Shown piece by piece: positions 60,641 through 64,000 of a stretch of 64,000 nt of DNA. A program made the translations under genes and the position numbers. The DNA is taken from assembly GCF_949628215.1 (NCBI RefSeq), contig NC_134288.1, positions 8,811,682-8,875,681 on the forward strand. Reading direction: 5' to 3'. A model generated the notes under the pieces. The model did no database searches. It was not told where the DNA came from and saw only the letters and a list, made by a program, of their open reading frames with translations. This DNA is from Phalacrocorax aristotelis. Its lineage: Eukaryota > Chordata > Aves > Suliformes > Phalacrocoracidae. Each line of letters starts with the position of its first letter. Positions within the stretch are counted from its first letter, which is position 1.

Positions 60641-63600
60641 AAATTCCTCTGGAAAAACAACTTTACCTGGACTGTGTACAAGTTTTATCTGAGAAAAAAA
60701 GCAGAGGAAGGATTCCCCTGCTAGGAGAATAATTCTAAGGAAACAGAAAGAGGAAACCCAGAGATTTACTTCAAGAACAAGCATGACTAAACTTTTACTA
60801 AGTATAATGGGCTTTCTGCCCTGTTGTCAAAGCCGAGGCCAGGGTGACATTAGTGAGAAAACTTGATTTTATCATTATCTGCCTGTCGTCTGTGCTCTGT
60901 ATCAGGGCTGAAGACTTGCTGAAAGGCAGATTGCTATCAAACATTGCTTTGCACAGTCTGGACCTGCACTTGGGATATGTTCATCCAGTAACTGTGGTTA
61001 CACGAGCCGTTCACTGCATAAGTAAAAATAAAAGTAATTTAAATAACTTCTTTCAGAAGCCTCTATAGTTTTGAATCCCTTGGCCACATAGATAATCCAG
61101 CATTTATACACGCTGTGATGCTATGTGCCATCCAGATCAATATCTCTAGCCACCTCTCACTTGATTGGCGAAATGCGTTGAGATTCTGGAAGGGATACTG
61201 AATTAGAGTATGCCTTCTGCAGAATGTATTTCAGCAGAGGGGTGCTATGGGGGCTCCAGAGCTTGCAGTGGTGAAAACCTGTCTAACTTGCAGATGCTCT
61301 CTGTGGCACAACAATATTGTGACACGTTGTCCAGCTTTGTTTTATCCAAACATTGGGCATTAAATGCCACATCATTGGTGGGATCTGCTGTTGAATGGGA
61401 ACTTGCAGTGCAGTGGCTATGATCATAATCTGTTTTGATGTGAGTGGGCATCCCACACCTTTGCTCTCACCAGTGCTGATGTCCCTTACAGAATTAGCAA
61501 TGCATGTTAATGTATTCCAGCCAAAGATATTTCTTTATGGTGGCTGTGGGTACTGCAGTGGTGCAAAGGGAATAGGAGCAGCAGCCAGGTTGTAGTGTTG
61601 GTCTCTAGTGTTTTAAATCTGCAGAACACTCTCTGTAGGGCTGAGGGCTGGATGCCCAGACTATTCCATTGTCCAGCCCAAAGCGGTTTCTGTAAAATGC
61701 CTTTGGGATGCAGGAAGGAACTGTGGGAAGTTATGGGGATATAGATGGGTGCCTGGCCATGGTGCAGTGGTCCCAGGTTAGTGTGGTACTGAGGTGTGTT
61801 GTCAGAGGCAGTGTGTGGGATGTTGGATGTTGCAGGTGATACGCTTGCCACATGGTCTAGCCTGGAGTTGATAGTATCTTATGTCTGGTAAGATTGCCTC
61901 CTCCTTCGTCTCTAGATTTCAAGAAGTTTGTAAAAGGGAAACGTATTTTTGCCTCATCTTGTCTTACAATATCCAGTACAGAAAGTGAGCTCCAGAGAGC
62001 CTGAGCTCATGTCTTAGCCCTAGGCCTGGAGATTATGAACCATCTTAAAGCTTTGCAGCAGCCTTGCCATGCTTGTATTACCTCCACACAACAGATACTG
62101 GAAGCATGCTCTAGCCAGCCTGTTCCTTTTCCCAGAAAGGGAAGCATTAAGTAGATTTGAATTCTATTTAACGGGAGGAGATGTGGTTACGCACCGCGTG
62201 CTGCACTGTAGACAGTACTAGAGAAGGATTGCTGTTGAAGTAATTGCAGGTTTTTTTGCTGCCCTGTCTCCCAGCAAGGCCTATCTGAGGCTGGGCTGTC
62301 ATGCTGCCCATGGTCTCGGGTGTGAGGCCGGTGGGCTCCCTGTGGATGCAGACTCTGAGCTGGCACTAACATGGTCCCCAGAGCTGCTGTTGTGCTTCCA
62401 CATGGCCTCAGCTGTTCCCTTGCAGCTGGCACGTGTGGATGGTGCTGGACCCTTTGCTGAGCTCCTTGGTCTCTGCTGTTATTGCTGCATACAGTAGATG
62501 ACAAAGCTGCCCTTCGGGCTCGCCCTCTGAGCCCTCAGGTAAAGGCACACTGGGGTCACGAGATGCTGGGCAGAGAATGGAGGGGCCAGGTTGGTGCTGG
62601 AGGCCTGCCCTGCTATTTGGAGAGGGTCTCCGGATAGACTTGCACATTTGGGGAAGGAGCTGGTGTGGACCTGTCGTCTTCTTGCCGTGCCAACAGTGAG
62701 GCGTGTCTGGCTGCTTGCTGGGGAGTCTAGCAGGAGCTTTTGTCCATCTACCTCCTGTCCTGGGTCATCTCCAAAGATGCTGTAATCCTGCCTGTTGGAA
62801 GCAGCACTGTGAACCACTGACAAGGCTGTGTCTATGCCCTACATCCATCTCCAACCTGCCTCTTGCATCTCCCTGTGTAGTAGTTATGCTCAGTGCCAAA
62901 GCTGACAGAACAGTGTTGGAGCAACCAACGTGGCATGCTCATGACTGCTCCAGACCAACAAGGCAGACCTTGGGATGCAGGCACACCACAGCTCTTCCCC
63001 GGTCCCACTTTGTCATTGTGTGGCCTGCCCTTGGGAAGCCAGTGGAGAGCACAGTGTGAGAGAAACTATCCAGCAGCACAACAGTCCATAAGCTCCCAGT
63101 TTTCATCTGTGAGGTTGGACATGGGGGTCAGGACTGAGCTACTGTCTCTGATCAGCAACCTCCTTGCTGCAGCCTCCCTTTTCTTGTGTCCTTTAGGGTG
63201 TGGGTATGCCACGGAAAAACAGGAGAATGCCAAAGCTGTAGGGAGCTTCTGTCTTGTGCTTGGTATTCATTCTGTGGCTCTGCCCTCCCAGGAGTAGCAC
63301 AAGCAGTGCCTTACTCCCCAGCAGCTTTTGTAGCATCCTTGTGGCCATTCCGGACAGAGGGAGCAGTCCCAGTGCTCATGCAGGCAGTTCATGTATCTCT
63401 GCTGGGAGGTGCTGAGGAGCAAAGGCAGTGCACCCAGGCCTGCGTTAGCACAGACAGCAAGCTGGGGTCAAGGGGTGAGGGGTCTCCTTCTGCTCTGTTG
63501 CGTTTTTCATAGCTGATGGGGAGCTCTGCACTTCCTGCTGATTATAAGGGTTTGACTTAGAGGAACAGTACTGGTGTGGCTGTCCTTCTAATAGAGCTGC

Positions 63601-64000
63601 AGGCACAGGGAGCCCTGCATGAGCTCCCAGGGCACTCACCTGGCCTCTGGCTGGTGTCGCCCCTCCCTGGGCTCCTGGGGCCCTACTGCCCTGGCTCTGG
63701 GGCTGCAGCGGTGTTGGGCAATGATATAGTTTGGAGGTATAGGGCTGTGATGTACTGGGCAGTTCTATCTTTGTGTGTTGTTGCTTGCCTGTGTCTTCCC
63801 CCTCCCCCTGCCTGCTTTCCCCTGCATCAGCCTGCATTTGTAAAATGAAATAAATATTGACACGGATGGGATGCTATTCAATTTGTCCTGATCACTGGGC
63901 TGCGGTGAGTTCTGACAGAGCACAGTGTAAAACATAAGCTCAGGATGTAATTTCTACTGTCAACATGATGTACAGTATAGCTGTGCCAAATACACACCGA
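60641..64000. other. Non-coding, no feature recognised
   Basis: 60.65-61.08 kb continues AT-rich, then composition returns to average. A strong acceptor-like CCTTTTCTTGTGTCCTTTAG at about 63196 is followed by a 32-codon frame ending in TAG. No donor or upstream exon can be linked. AATAAA at about 63850 has no transcript to belong to. Confidence 0.4.

Noticed and set aside
1-64000. CRISPR array, prophage, operon, toxin-antitoxin or other prokaryotic system
   Set aside because: CR1 elements, CpG island, splice signals and very low coding density show vertebrate nuclear DNA. No regularly spaced repeats or compact gene arrays were seen.

Overview
The window reads as nuclear DNA from a bird. Five clear CR1 non-LTR retrotransposon fragments and one solo LTR of a type common in bird genomes are present. 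There are no closely packed open frames, ribosome-binding sites or operons. Base composition is close to half G+C by eye, with one strong CpG island. I could not identify a single complete protein-coding gene, tRNA, rRNA or known small RNA. Nearly all open frames are short and look like chance.

Layout. At about 0.3-0.86 kb the minus strand has coding-like, AT-richer sequence ending in a perfect splice donor. It could be an exon of an unidentified minus-strand gene or a decayed one. From 1 to 38 kb the sequence is non-coding, interrupted by four minus-strand CR1 fragments (0.9, 9.2, 12.1 and 36.6 kb), a lone CR1 tail (30.2 kb), an odd block at 32.5-33.3 kb with the window's longest non-GC-rich open frame and antisense splice-like signals, and a 370-bp purine tract at 35.9 kb. 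At 38.4-39.4 kb lies a dense CpG island. It carries a plus-strand ATG with a short open frame running into a strong splice donor, and a second strong donor 120 bp further on. The simplest reading is the promoter and first exon of a plus-strand gene whose later exons are not recognisable here.

From 39.4 kb to the end the sequence resembles a large first intron or intergenic DNA. It holds an abrupt AT-rich block (41.05-42.0 kb), a second small CpG patch with a possible antisense first exon (46.6-46.9 kb), a solo ERVL-like LTR with TG...CA ends and near-identical 5-bp flanks (47.9-48.5 kb), and a 1.5-kb CR1 copy with a broken reverse transcriptase (52.4-53.9 kb). Several AT-rich, homeobox-site-like blocks could be conserved regulatory elements.

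I found no evidence for a new biological system. The most useful leads are the CpG-island first exon, the two antisense coding-like blocks, the small intronic CpG patch, and the fact that every sizeable retroelement copy lies on the minus strand.
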